A stretch of 64,000 nucleotides of DNA from Metabacillus niabensis. Its GTDB lineage: Bacteria; Bacillota; Bacilli; Bacillales; Bacillaceae. Of this stretch, positions 44,298 through 53,298 are shown one piece after another. Numbering within the stretch: position 1 is the first letter of the stretch; every line of letters begins with the position of its first letter. The notes beneath the pieces were generated by a model. That model ran no database searches, had not been told where the DNA came from, and saw only the letters and a program-made list of their open reading frames with translations. The translations under genes were made by a program, and so were the position numbers. The stretch is taken from assembly GCF_020524345.1 (NCBI RefSeq), contig NZ_JAIVLH010000009.1, positions 1 to 64,000 on the forward strand, written 5' to 3'.

Positions 44298-45642
44298 CAA
44301 AAAAAAAATGACTGTACGTGATGTTGCAGTAGAAATATTATTACAAATAGAAAAGAACCAAGCCTACAGCAACTTGTTATTAAATTCAATGATAAAAAAG
44401 CATCAAGTAAATCCAAAAGACATTTCTCTTTTAACAGAGATAGTGTATGGTACTTTACAAAGAAGAGATACACTTGATTTTTATTTAGAGGGTTTTTTAA
44501 AGAAGGCAAAAAAAATTGAGCCATGGGTAAGAGTATTGCTGCGAATTTCAATCTATCAAATGGTGTATTTAGATCGAGTTCCGGAGCGTGCCATTTTCTT
44601 TGAAGCAGTAGAAATTGCTAAAAAAAGAGGCCACAAAGGAATTTCTTCCTTTGTGAATGGAGTGTTAAGGTCTGTTCAGCGGGAAGGTATTCCTGATATT
44701 AACATAATTAAAAAACCTGTTGAAAGACTATCAATTAAAACGAGTCACCCAAAATGGCTGGTTCAAAAGTGGATAAAACAATTCGGTTATGATGAAGCGG
44801 AAAAGATGTGTGAGTCAAATTTGCTGGCACCATCACAAACAGCACGCGTAAATCAAATAAAAAAATCAGTTCATGAAATAATTAGCGAATTACAAAGCAA
44901 AGATATAACCGTAGAGCAAGGTGATTTAGCAGTAGATGCTATAAAAGGAATGAAGGGAAACCTTGCACTTTCCGAAGCGTTTTCTGAAGGACTAATAACA
45001 ATTCAAGATGAAAGTTCGATGTTAGTTGCACGAGCTCTTAACCCTAAAGAAAATGAGACTATTCTAGATTCTTGTGCGGCACCAGGCGGAAAATCTACTC
45101 ATATAGCGGAATTAATGAATGGTACGGGCATTGTTCATTCTCTAGACCTTCATGAGCATAAAGTAAAGCTGATAAAGCAGCAAGCTGATCGTTTAGACCT
45201 GAAAAATATTCAAGCTGAAACAATGGATAGCAGGGTAGCGGGAGATCGATTTACAAAAGAGAGCTTTGATCGGATACTAGTAGATGCACCCTGTTCTGGT
45301 TTTGGTGTGATACGTAGAAAACCTGATATTAAATATACAAAGTCTCAACAAGATGTTCTTAAGCTGGTAGAACTACAAAAGAATATTTTAGCATCTGTTG
45401 CACCTTTATTAAAATCAAATGGTGTGTTAGTTTATAGTACATGTACTGTGGATGAAGAAGAAAATCGAGGTGTTGTTGAAGCATTTTTAAATGAACACCC
45501 AAATTTTGAACGGGATGAATCAGCTATAAACAATTTTCCGGAAAAACTTCATCCTTATGTTCATCATGGTGAGGTACAATTGCTTCCGCATTACTTTGGG
45601 ACAGATGGATTTTATATAGCATGTTTACGAAAGAAGGGTTAA
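44290..45642 (+). CDS. rsmB: 16S rRNA m5C967 methyltransferase RsmB
   Basis: Methylates a cytosine in 16S rRNA. The product is 450 residues with an N-terminal NusB-like RNA-binding domain (about 1-135) and a C-terminal SAM-dependent methyltransferase. SAM motif [16 protein letters not shown] is near 258-273; catalytic cysteines lie in [13 protein letters not shown] and [11 protein letters not shown]. The ATG sits in the end of fmt. It matches B. subtilis yloM and directly precedes rlmN, giving a cluster of translation-related genes. Confidence 0.95.
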   Translation: MNNKKKMTVRDVAVEILLQIEKNQAYSNLLLNSMIKKHQVNPKDISLLTEIVYGTLQRRDTLDFYLEGFLKKAKKIEPWVRVLLRISIYQMVYLDRVPERAIFFEAVEIAKKRGHKGISSFVNGVLRSVQREGIPDINIIKKPVERLSIKTSHPKWLVQKWIKQFGYDEAEKMCESNLLAPSQTARVNQIKKSVHEIISELQSKDITVEQGDLAVDAIKGMKGNLALSEAFSEGLITIQDESSMLVARALNPKENETILDSCAAPGGKSTHIAELMNGTGIVHSLDLHEHKVKLIKQQADRLDLKNIQAETMDSRVAGDRFTKESFDRILVDAPCSGFGVIRRKPDIKYTKSQQDVLKLVELQKNILASVAPLLKSNGVLVYSTCTVDEEENRGVVEAFLNEHPNFERDESAINNFPEKLHPYVHHGEVQLLPHYFGTDGFYIACLRKKG

Positions 45643-45643
45643 A

Positions 45644-46741
45644 ATGGAACAGATAAATACAACAAGATCGAAAGAGAGCAACTTGGAGAAAAAAAGTAAG
45701 CCCTCCATTTATTCATTAGAACTACATGAGCTTGAAAATTGGTTAAAAGAACAGGGAGAAAAGGCTTTTCGTGCAAATCAAATTTTTGACTGGCTTTATA
45801 TAAAACGTGCCACCAGCTTTGATGATATGTCCAATTTATCTAAAAGTCTTCGTACACTTCTAAATGAACATTTTACGTTAACAACATTAAAAACAATTAT
45901 TCAACAAACATCTAAAGATGGTACGATAAAATTTCTGTTTGAACTTCATGATGGATATTCAATAGAAACTGTATTAATGAGACATGAATATGGCAATTCT
46001 GTTTGTGTAACCACTCAAGTTGGTTGTAGAATTGGTTGTACATTTTGTGCTTCTACATTAGGCGGGCTTAAAAGAAATCTTGAAGCAGGAGAAATCGTAG
46101 CACAAGTCGTAAAGGTACAACAAGCACTTGATGAATTTGAAGAGCGTGTTAGTCATGTTGTTATTATGGGAATCGGAGAACCTTTTGACAACTATGATGA
46201 AATGATGTCTTTCTTGAAGATTATTAACCATGACAAGAGCTTAAATATCGGAGCAAGGCATATTACTGTATCGACTAGTGGTATTATCCCGAAGATCTAT
46301 AAATTTGCTGATGAAAAACTGCAAATCAATTTTGCTATTTCACTGCATGCACCAAACACAGAATTGCGATCAAAACTTATGCCGATAAATCGAGCTTATA
46401 AGCTTCCGGACTTGATGGAAGCAGTAAAATATTATGTAAACAAAACAGGTAGACGTGTTAGTTTTGAGTACGGGTTATTTGGCGGAGAAAATGACCAGGT
46501 TGAGCATGCTGAAGAGCTTGCAAAGTTAGTAAAGGGTTTAAAATGTCATATTAATCTTATTCCTGTAAACTATGTACCTGAAAGAAACTACGTACGTACA
46601 CCAAAAGAACAAATCACATTATTTGAAGATACGCTTAAAAAGCACGGTGTAAATGTCACAACTAGAAGAGAACAGGGACATGATATTGACGCAGCGTGTG
46701 GACAACTTCGAGCTAAGGAGCGTAAAGAGGAGACGAGGTGA
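45644..46741 (+). CDS. rlmN: 23S rRNA/tRNA m2A methyltransferase RlmN (radical SAM)
   Basis: Methylates A2503 of 23S rRNA and A37 of some tRNAs by radical SAM chemistry. The product is 365 residues. The radical-SAM cysteines are in [11 protein letters not shown] near 127-137, preceded by the VCVTTQVG block. A C-terminal Cys in the [10 protein letters not shown] motif near the end is the methyl carrier. SAM-binding [10 protein letters not shown] lies at about 177-186. The start is one base past the rsmB stop. It overlaps or abuts prpC. Confidence 0.96.
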   Translation: MEQINTTRSKESNLEKKSKPSIYSLELHELENWLKEQGEKAFRANQIFDWLYIKRATSFDDMSNLSKSLRTLLNEHFTLTTLKTIIQQTSKDGTIKFLFELHDGYSIETVLMRHEYGNSVCVTTQVGCRIGCTFCASTLGGLKRNLEAGEIVAQVVKVQQALDEFEERVSHVVIMGIGEPFDNYDEMMSFLKIINHDKSLNIGARHITVSTSGIIPKIYKFADEKLQINFAISLHAPNTELRSKLMPINRAYKLPDLMEAVKYYVNKTGRRVSFEYGLFGGENDQVEHAEELAKLVKGLKCHINLIPVNYVPERNYVRTPKEQITLFEDTLKKHGVNVTTRREQGHDIDAACGQLRAKERKEETR

Positions 46742-46746
46742 CCATA

Positions 46747-47502
46747 TTGGATCATGTTTTTTTGTCGGATAGGGGAAAAGTTAGGCAACATAATGAAGAT
46801 TCTGTAGGGTTTTTTCAAAACAACGCCGGTATTCTAGCAATAGTTGCCGATGGTATGGGGGGTCATTTGGCAGGGGATGTTGCCAGTCAAATGACAATCT
46901 CAACTTTTAAGACACTATGGGAAGAAGAACCTGCTATTAATGGACCCGGAGAAGCAGAAAATTGGTTACTACAAAAGGTTGCTGAAGTAAATAAAGCTGT
47001 TTATGAGCACTCAGTATCCCATCCTGAATGTCAAGGAATGGGTACAACAATTGTTACAGCATTAGTAACAAAAACATATGCTACTATCGGCCATATTGGA
47101 GACAGCCGCTGCTATTTATTAAATAATAGTGGCTTTAATCAGATCACACAAGATCACTCTCTTGTAAATGAGTTGGTAAAATCAGGACAGATTTCTAAAG
47201 AAGATGCTGAACATCATCCTCGAAAAAATGTTCTTTTACGAGCACTTGGAACAGAACAAAAAGTTGATCTGGACTTAAAAACCATTGAAATGGAAGATAA
47301 TGATATATTATTACTATGTTCTGATGGCTTATCCAATAAAGTTACAGATGACATATTAGAAAAAGAATTGTCTCAATCAGATGATCTTACAAAAACAGCC
47401 CATGAACTGGTTCAATTAGCAAACGATAATGGTGGAGAAGATAATATCTCTTTAATCATGCTAAAAAAGACGGCACATAAATTAGGTGAAGACTCGTGCT
47501 AA
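46747..47502 (+). CDS. prpC: PrpC, PPM-type Ser/Thr protein phosphatase
   Basis: Dephosphorylates targets of the neighbouring kinase PrkC. The product is 251 residues from TTG 46747, chosen because GAGGTG ends six bases upstream and the N-terminus then matches the B. subtilis length; a GTG at 46738 overlapping the rlmN stop is an alternative giving three more residues. PP2C metal motifs are VRQHNEDS, VADGMGGHLAGD, GHIGDSRCYL and the final GGEDNIS. The end overlaps prkC by 7 nt, so phosphatase and kinase are made together. Confidence 0.95.
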   Translation: MDHVFLSDRGKVRQHNEDSVGFFQNNAGILAIVADGMGGHLAGDVASQMTISTFKTLWEEEPAINGPGEAENWLLQKVAEVNKAVYEHSVSHPECQGMGTTIVTALVTKTYATIGHIGDSRCYLLNNSGFNQITQDHSLVNELVKSGQISKEDAEHHPRKNVLLRALGTEQKVDLDLKTIEMEDNDILLLCSDGLSNKVTDDILEKELSQSDDLTKTAHELVQLANDNGGEDNISLIMLKKTAHKLGEDSC

Positions 47503-49505
47503 TAGGTAAAAGAATTAGTGGCCGTTATAAAATTCTAGAAGTGGTCGGTGGAGGCGGGATGGCAAATGTCTATCTTGCACGCGATATGATTCTAGAGAGA
47601 GAAGTGGCAATGAAAGTATTGCGCTTTGATTTTTCTAATGATGATGAATTCATCAAGCGATTTAGAAGAGAGGCCCAATCTGCAACAAGCCTGGCTCATC
47701 CAAATATCGTAAGCATTTATGATGTTGGTGAGGAAGACGGCATTTATTATATCGTGATGGAATATGTAGAAGGACAAACATTAAAGCAGTACATACAACA
47801 ATTTGCACCTGTGCATCCAAGAAAAGCTGTAAGTATTATGGTTCAAATTGCTTCAGCTATTCAACACGCACATGATAATCAAATTATACATCGTGATATT
47901 AAACCACATAATATTTTGATTGATCATCATGGGAATGTGAAAGTGACTGACTTTGGGATAGCCATGGCATTAAGTGCAACTACGATCACACAGACAAACT
48001 CTGTTTTAGGTTCTGTTCATTACTTATCTCCTGAACAAGCAAGAGGCGGGTTAGCAAATAAAAAATCGGATATTTATTCTATCGGGATTGTTTTCTTTGA
48101 GTTACTCACTGGTAGATTACCATTTGATGGAGAGTCTGCTATTTCCATTGCTTTAAAGCACCTACAGTCGGAAACACCATCTCCAAAGAGATGGAATCCA
48201 GACATCCCTCAAAGTATTGAAAATATAATAATTAAATCAACCGCTAAAGATCCTTTTCATCGGTATGATAATGTTGAAGAATTGGAAAATGATTTGGAAA
48301 CTGCTTTTGATGTTAAAAGACTTTCAGAGCCTCGTTTTGTTATTCCTGATGATGAAGAGGCAACAAAAGCTATACCTATCATTACAAATGAAAACATTGA
48401 GAATTTTAAGGCTGACGATACAATTGTAAGAAAACCAACTGTTCAGTCCGATCAAAGTCCACAAATCCAAAGTAATGATTCTAAAAAAGATAAAAAAGGT
48501 AAAAAAGAAAAAAAGCCAAAGAAGAAAAAAAATAAGGTCGCAACATTTATTATTACCACTTTTATCGTAATCATTATCTCAATTATTGCCGCTTTCTTTA
48601 TTGTACCGGAATTCTTATTACCGAAAGACGTAGAAGTACCGGATCTTACCGGAGAATCATACGAAGAAGCTGTAACTATCCTACTTGAACATGGTTTTGA
48701 TGTCGGAGAGGAACCTATTCTTTTGACTGATGAAGAAATTGAAGAAGGACATGTTATTAAAACTGAACCCGAAGCGAATAACATCGTTAAAGAAGGTTCT
48801 TTAATTACCATATATGAAAGTACAGGAAAAGAAAAGGTTGTTTTAGATGATTATGTGGGGCGTTCGATTGAAAGAGTTAAATCTATTCTTCAGTTAAAAG
48901 GATTTGAAAACATAAAGGTAACGGAAGAAACAGACGAAAATGAAACAGCTGGCAGGATTATTTCACAAAGTCCCGAAGTAGGTGAAGAAGTCGTACCTTC
49001 TGAAACCGAAATAGAATTAGTTGTCAGTAAGGGGCCTGCACAAATTAAGATTGAAAACTTAGTTGGCAAAAACAGGTCTGAAATAGATGAATATGTGACT
49101 CAATATGGTTTTATACCTAATGTATCAGAAGAGAACTCTGATACAGTCCCTGAAGGGAATTTAATTTCTCAATTACCAGAACCCGGGACAGAAGTTGTTC
49201 CAAAGGATACAACATTAAAGTTAGTTTATTCTTCTGGTCCTAAAGCTATGCCGCCAAAAACAGTGACAAGAAAAGTTGAAATACCGTATGAACCGGAACA
49301 AGAAGGGGCAGAATTGACTGTTGAAATTAATATTGATGATGCAGAACACTCAATTTCTGAAATATATAGGACATTTAAAATAACCAGTCCCCGAGAGGAA
49401 ACATTAAATTTCACCATCAACCCGGGAGATGATGCGTATTATCAAATAATCGTTGATGGAAAAGTACACTCATCAGAAAAAATTGAATACCCGGCAGATG
49501 AGTAA
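47496..49505 (+). CDS. prkC: PrkC, PASTA-domain Ser/Thr kinase
   Basis: Membrane kinase sensing peptidoglycan fragments, involved in germination from spores and cell-wall control. The product is 669 residues from GTG 47496. The kinase domain spans about 1-265: glycine loop VGGGGMANVY, HRDIKPHN, DFGIAM, and the activation segment TTITQTNSVLGSVHYLSPEQ with phosphorylatable Thr. A Lys-rich stretch leads into one membrane segment near 350-370 (ATFIITTFIVIIISIIAAFF). Outside are three PASTA repeats (about 375-580) and a C-terminal Ig-like domain. Gene order prpC-prkC-rsgA is conserved. Confidence 0.97.
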   Translation: MLIGKRISGRYKILEVVGGGGMANVYLARDMILEREVAMKVLRFDFSNDDEFIKRFRREAQSATSLAHPNIVSIYDVGEEDGIYYIVMEYVEGQTLKQYIQQFAPVHPRKAVSIMVQIASAIQHAHDNQIIHRDIKPHNILIDHHGNVKVTDFGIAMALSATTITQTNSVLGSVHYLSPEQARGGLANKKSDIYSIGIVFFELLTGRLPFDGESAISIALKHLQSETPSPKRWNPDIPQSIENIIIKSTAKDPFHRYDNVEELENDLETAFDVKRLSEPRFVIPDDEEATKAIPIITNENIENFKADDTIVRKPTVQSDQSPQIQSNDSKKDKKGKKEKKPKKKKNKVATFIITTFIVIIISIIAAFFIVPEFLLPKDVEVPDLTGESYEEAVTILLEHGFDVGEEPILLTDEEIEEGHVIKTEPEANNIVKEGSLITIYESTGKEKVVLDDYVGRSIERVKSILQLKGFENIKVTEETDENETAGRIISQSPEVGEEVVPSETEIELVVSKGPAQIKIENLVGKNRSEIDEYVTQYGFIPNVSEENSDTVPEGNLISQLPEPGTEVVPKDTTLKLVYSSGPKAMPPKTVTRKVEIPYEPEQEGAELTVEINIDDAEHSISEIYRTFKITSPREETLNFTINPGDDAYYQIIVDGKVHSSEKIEYPADE

Positions 49506-49581
49506 CTGATAAAAAATATGCTCCCATTTTATCTTAGAGAATGAAAAAAATTTTTGATGAAGATCATCAAGGAGGTTTTCC

Positions 49582-50466
49582 ATGTCACGTGGAAAAATTG
49601 TAAAGGCTCTTAGTGGTTTTTACTATGTGCAAGACAAGGAAAGATTAATTCAATGTCGTGGTAGAGGTGTGTTTCGTAAAAATAAAATCACACCTCTTGT
49701 AGGCGATGAGGTTGAGTACCAGGCTGAAAATGATCTCGAAGGTTATATTTTGGAGGTTTTTGAACGAAAAAATGAATTAGTTCGACCGCCAATTTGTAAT
49801 GTTGATCAAGCGATCCTTGTTTTTTCTGCTGTTGAGCCGGATTTTAGTTCAACATTATTAGATCGTTTTTTGGTGTTAATAGAAGCGAATGATATTATTC
49901 CGATTATTGTTATAAGTAAGGTAGATCTGATTCCTTCTGATGAAGTAAGAGAAACAGTAGAGTCTTTTGCAAAAGACTATCAAAATGCAGGATACACCGT
50001 TCTTTTAACCTCAACAGTAGAATCAACGGTAGATAAAGACTTGTTACCTTTCCTTAATGACCATATTTCTGTATTTGCCGGTCAATCAGGTGTGGGGAAA
50101 TCATCACTATTGAATGTTCTTAGACCTGATTTAGAGCTTAAAACAAATGATATATCTTCCCACCTTGGCCGAGGGAAGCATACGACACGGCATGTAGAAC
50201 TAATCCCCGTAGGAACAGGGTTTGTAGCTGATACTCCAGGGTTTAGCTCTTTAGATTTTACAGGGATTGAGGTAGAAGATCTTACCTATTGCTTTCCTGA
50301 AATGAGAGAAAGAAGTGGAGATTGTAAATTCAGGGGATGTACTCATGTAAGAGAGCCTAAATGTTCAGTGAAAAATGCTGTTGAAGCAGGAGAAATTCCA
50401 CAGTATCGCTATGATCACTATTTAACATTTGTTGAAGAAATTAAAGAGAGAAAGCCGAGGTATTAA
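49582..50466 (+). CDS. rsgA: RsgA (CpgA), circularly permuted ribosome-assembly GTPase
   Basis: Small-subunit maturation GTPase; the B. subtilis protein (CpgA/YloQ) is a PrkC substrate and affects cell-wall shape. The product is 294 residues: N-terminal OB domain (1-65), permuted GTPase with G4 VISKVDL first, then G1 [12 protein letters not shown] near 171-182 and G3 DTPGFSS, and a C-terminal zinc finger using Cys-Cys-His-Cys in [14 protein letters not shown]. The ATG follows AAGGAGG. A 76-bp gap separates it from prkC; rpe follows after 2 nt. Confidence 0.96.
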   Translation: MSRGKIVKALSGFYYVQDKERLIQCRGRGVFRKNKITPLVGDEVEYQAENDLEGYILEVFERKNELVRPPICNVDQAILVFSAVEPDFSSTLLDRFLVLIEANDIIPIIVISKVDLIPSDEVRETVESFAKDYQNAGYTVLLTSTVESTVDKDLLPFLNDHISVFAGQSGVGKSSLLNVLRPDLELKTNDISSHLGRGKHTTRHVELIPVGTGFVADTPGFSSLDFTGIEVEDLTYCFPEMRERSGDCKFRGCTHVREPKCSVKNAVEAGEIPQYRYDHYLTFVEEIKERKPRY

Positions 50467-50468
50467 GT

Positions 50469-51125
50469 ATGATAAAAATTGCTCCATCTATTTTATCGGC
50501 AAACTTTGCAAAATTAGGAGAGGAAGTAAAAGATGTAGAAAATGGGGGGGCAGATTACATCCATGTTGATGTAATGGATGGACACTTTGTACCGAACATT
50601 ACAATAGGTCCGTTAATTGTAGAGGCGATTCGTCCCGTTACAAAGCTTCCTCTAGATGTTCATTTAATGATCGAAAAACCGGATCAATACATTGGAGAAT
50701 TTGCGAAAGCTGGTGCAGATATTATAACTGTACATGTTGAAGCATGTACACATTTACATCGTACACTGCAATTAATAAAATCTGAGGGTGTGAAATCTGG
50801 TGTTGTGTTAAATCCGCATACCCCGATTGAATCAATTGTTCATGTTTTAGAGGAAGTTGACATGGTTTTATTTATGACAGTTAATCCTGGATTTGGCGGT
50901 CAAACATTTATCCCTCAAGTTTTACCTAAAATAAAGCAATTAGCAAACATAGTAAAAGAAAAAAATCTTTCTATCGACATTGAAGTTGATGGTGGAGTAA
51001 ACGAAGAAACAGCAAAATTATGTGTTGAAGCAGGTGCGAATGTTCTAGTTGCAGGATCATTCATCTACAACAATCCTGATCGGCAACAAGCTATTCAAAC
51101 GTTAAAACAAGCTGTTCTTTCCTAA
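50469..51125 (+). CDS. rpe: Ribulose-phosphate 3-epimerase
   Basis: Interconverts ribulose 5-phosphate and xylulose 5-phosphate in the pentose phosphate pathway. The product is 218 residues, a TIM barrel. The signature [18 protein letters not shown] opens it; metal and catalytic residues lie in [32 protein letters not shown] and DGGVN. It starts 2 nt after the rsgA stop, so the two are co-translated. Confidence 0.97.
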   Translation: MIKIAPSILSANFAKLGEEVKDVENGGADYIHVDVMDGHFVPNITIGPLIVEAIRPVTKLPLDVHLMIEKPDQYIGEFAKAGADIITVHVEACTHLHRTLQLIKSEGVKSGVVLNPHTPIESIVHVLEEVDMVLFMTVNPGFGGQTFIPQVLPKIKQLANIVKEKNLSIDIEVDGGVNEETAKLCVEAGANVLVAGSFIYNNPDRQQAIQTLKQAVLS

Positions 51126-51197
51126 GTAATAATAAATTCGTACAAAGTAAACCATCCTATTTAATGATTAAATTAAATATTACTGGGGGCTTTTACG

Positions 51198-51374
51198 ATG
51201 AATTTTTCAAAAGAAGATATAGTAATTATTGAACAAGCATTAAAAGCTGTTTCAATTTCCAGTACTGATTACAAGGAACTTGAACAATATAAAACTGTAT
51301 TACAAAAGCTTAAAAACAATGGGGAAACCGCTCAATTAGATGGTTTTAGATATGATTATGATGATAATATGTAA
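51198..51374 (+). CDS. 58-residue hypothetical protein
   Basis: An open frame from ATG 51198 to TAA 51372-51374 encodes 58 residues, starting MNFSKEDIVIIEQALK and ending YDYDDNM. A ribosome-like TGGGGGC precedes the start by 8 nt. The sequence is hydrophilic, rich in Lys and Glu, with a probable two-helix body and an acidic, Tyr/Asp-rich tail; no signal peptide, membrane segment, cysteine or known motif is visible. A strong terminator follows 12 nt after the stop. I do not recognise the family. Codon use looks like the neighbours, which favours a real gene. Confidence 0.7.
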   Translation: MNFSKEDIVIIEQALKAVSISSTDYKELEQYKTVLQKLKNNGETAQLDGFRYDYDDNM

Positions 51375-51386
51375 GAGAATGAAAGT

Positions 51387-51417
51387 TCTGACACCAAAAG
51401 TAGTGTCAGGCTTTTTT
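51387..51417 (+). terminator. Intrinsic terminator after the 58-residue ORF
   Basis: CTGACAC (51388-51394) pairs with GTGTCAG (51403-51409) around an 8-nt loop and is followed by GCTTTTTTC. It likely ends the coaBC-to-rpe transcript. Confidence 0.85.
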
Positions 51418-51481
51418 CTTATTTTTTACCAACTGAAAAATATCCTTAATATTATATATAGATTGGGTGAAAGGCACATAT

Positions 51482-52126
51482 ATGACAACTATATCTCTTG
51501 TAGCAGGTGGACCTAAAGAAAACCTAGCAGACTTAACAAAATATCATTCAGATGAAATGATCTGGGTTGGAATTGATAGAGGGTCCCGTTATCTATTAGA
51601 TCTCAACATACCTTTACATTATGCGTTTGGAGATTTTGATTCAATATCGTATAAAGAACATGAAAGCTTAAAGACAAAAATACCGAACTTAAACACACTT
51701 CCTACTGAAAAGGACAAAACTGATACTGAAATAGCACTTGATTGGGCAATTGCTCAAAAACCGGATCAAATTTATATTTTTGGAGCAACAGGAGGAAGGC
51801 TTGATCATTTACTTGGGAACATTCACCTTCTTATAAAATCCACTTCAACTCTATCGAAAATTGACATAATCGATCAACAAAATCAAATCACGCTCTACAC
51901 ATCAGGTACATATAAAGTAAAGAGGAAAATTGAGTGGGACTATATCTCATTTATTGCCATAACATCTGATATATATGGTTTAACATTAGATGGATTTAAA
52001 TATCCACTAAAAAACTGTCATATCAGGCTCGGCTCCACATTATGTATTAGTAATGAACTCATTGGTGATGTAGGTACTTTTTCTTTTCAAGAGGGCATAT
52101 TATTAATGATAAGAAGCCGAGATTAA
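51482..52126 (+). CDS. thiN: Thiamine pyrophosphokinase
   Basis: Converts thiamine to thiamine diphosphate with ATP. The product is 214 residues from ATG 51482; a GTG five codons upstream is open but overlaps the GGTGAAAGG ribosome site. Motifs of the N-terminal catalytic domain are VAGGPKENL, WVGIDRGSRYLLD, FGDFDS, EKDKTDTEIALDWA and FGATGGRLDHLLGNI. The C-terminal beta domain binds thiamine. It equals B. subtilis yloS. It has its own short upstream region after a terminator. Confidence 0.94.
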   Translation: MTTISLVAGGPKENLADLTKYHSDEMIWVGIDRGSRYLLDLNIPLHYAFGDFDSISYKEHESLKTKIPNLNTLPTEKDKTDTEIALDWAIAQKPDQIYIFGATGGRLDHLLGNIHLLIKSTSTLSKIDIIDQQNQITLYTSGTYKVKRKIEWDYISFIAITSDIYGLTLDGFKYPLKNCHIRLGSTLCISNELIGDVGTFSFQEGILLMIRSRD

Positions 52127-52172
52127 CTTGTTGTTCAATGAGCAAGATAGCGTCATTTTTTATATGCGAACT

Positions 52173-52204
52173 GAATATAATGCTTAGGAACTGATTCATA
52201 ACAT
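52173..52204 (+). promoter_or_regulatory. Candidate sigma-E promoter of spoVM
   Basis: GAATATA (52173-52179) resembles a sigma-E -35 and CATAACAT (52197-52204) a -10, but the spacing of 17 is longer than usual and the -10 is imperfect. A mother-cell promoter is expected here because spoVM is a sigma-E gene. Confidence 0.3.
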
Positions 52205-52272
52205 TTTTTGACGCTTCTAGCACCTTTGAACAAGCTTTAACCTTGTTTAATGATTGGTTGAGGAGGGAAACA

Positions 52273-52353
52273 ATGAAATTTTATACGATTAAGCTACCGA
52301 AGTTTTTAGGAGGAATTGTTCGAGCAATGCTCGGTTCGTTTAAAAAAGATTAA
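52273..52353 (+). CDS. spoVM: SpoVM, 26-residue spore-coat anchoring peptide
   Basis: SpoVM is an amphipathic helix that recognises the convex forespore membrane and anchors the SpoIVA coat basement layer; it also inhibits FtsH. The peptide is 26 residues, MKFYTIKLPKFLGGIV then RAMLGSFKKD, one conservative change (K for R near the C-terminus) from the B. subtilis sequence as I recall it. The ribosome site GAGGAGGG is very strong. It is too short for most gene finders but its identity is unmistakable. A terminator follows directly. Confidence 0.97.
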   Translation: MKFYTIKLPKFLGGIVRAMLGSFKKD

Positions 52354-52356
52354 GAA

Positions 52357-52385
52357 AAAAGCACCGAATTATCGGTGCTTCTTTC
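52357..52385. terminator. Bidirectional terminator between spoVM and rpmB
   Basis: AAGCACCGA pairs with TCGGTGCTT around ATTA. A runs on the left and CTTTCTT on the right allow it to end both the plus-strand spoVM transcript and the convergent rpmB transcript. Confidence 0.85.
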
Positions 52386-52452
52386 TTGTTTCGCTTTATA
52401 GTATCTATATTCTCAAAGATAAGAGAATAAGTTTTTGAGTAAGCTTAATAAA

Positions 52453-52641
52453 TTAAACTCGCTCAACTTTACCTGATCTTAAAGCGCGAGCAGATACATA
52501 TACTCTTTTTGGTTTTCCGTTAACTAAGATGCGAACTTTTTGAAGGTTTGCGCCCCAAGTACGTTTGTTAGCGTTCATCGCGTGTGAACGAGAGTTACCT
52601 GAGCGAGTTTTTCTACCAGTAACAACGCATTTACGTGCCAT
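52453..52641 (-). CDS. rpmB: 50S ribosomal protein L28
   Basis: A 62-residue ribosomal protein. The sequence starts [20 protein letters not shown] and has the [18 protein letters not shown] block of L28 and [16 protein letters not shown] at the end. Only one Cys is present at the N-terminus, so this is a form without a complete zinc site. AAGGAGGG lies upstream of the start on the minus strand. It stands alone between spoVM (convergent) and yloU (divergent), as in related genomes. Confidence 0.98.
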   Translation of the reverse strand: MARKCVVTGRKTRSGNSRSHAMNANKRTWGANLQKVRILVNGKPKRVYVSARALRSGKVERV

Positions 52642-52918
52642 GTTATTCCCTCCTTACTACAAAAAAACACTACATATTTTACAATAGTCATGTACATAGC
52701 CATGAGATACTTTAATAATTTATCATAACTGTCATTAGAATGCAATACTTCTACAATAGTCTTTCAAGAATTTTTCCTTGACATGGTATTTTAAGTATTG
52801 TTGTATATAATAGAAGTACTTGTATTTATACTTCGGACTTATAATCGCTTTTAAATTTTCTGGGCTTATAGTAAAATAACTGTAGCCAGTGCGAACAATT
52901 CCAAAGGGGGAAACTAAT

Positions 52919-53281
52919 ATGTCCATTGAATTAAAAACAAAGTACGGACAAATCGATATTTCAAACGAAGTCATTGCTACCATTGCAGGTGGTGCAGCTA
53001 TTGACTGCTATGGTATTGTTGGAATGGCATCAAAGAATCAAATAAAAGACGGTCTTACGGATATCCTAAGAAAAGAAAACTTTAGCAGAGGCGTAATCGT
53101 TCGTCAGGATGACGATTCGATTAATATAGATATGTATATAATCGTCAGCTATGGTACAAAAATTTCTGAAGTCGCACATAACGTTCAAACGAAAGTTAAG
53201 TATACGTTAGATCAGACGGTTGGACTTGCAGTTGATTCTGTTAACATTTTTGTACAAGGTGTTCGTGTTGCGAACCCGTAG
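52919..53281 (+). CDS. yloU: YloU, Asp23/Gls24-family protein
   Basis: A 120-residue Asp23-family protein of unknown exact role; relatives are tied to envelope stress. The start is ATG 52919, after AAAGGGGG, rather than one ten codons earlier. Family features include GQIDISNEVIATIAGGAAIDCYGIVGMA at the N-terminus (cited as IDISNEVIATIAG and CYGIVGMA) and VKYTLDQTVGLAVDSVNIFVQGV near the end (LDQTVGL and VNIFVQGV). It is 17 nt before fakA and conserved next to it. A TTGACA and TATAAT about 22 bp apart at 52778-52811 may mark the promoter. Confidence 0.9.
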   Translation: MSIELKTKYGQIDISNEVIATIAGGAAIDCYGIVGMASKNQIKDGLTDILRKENFSRGVIVRQDDDSINIDMYIIVSYGTKISEVAHNVQTKVKYTLDQTVGLAVDSVNIFVQGVRVANP

Positions 53282-53298
53282 TAAGGAGGAAACTACCT

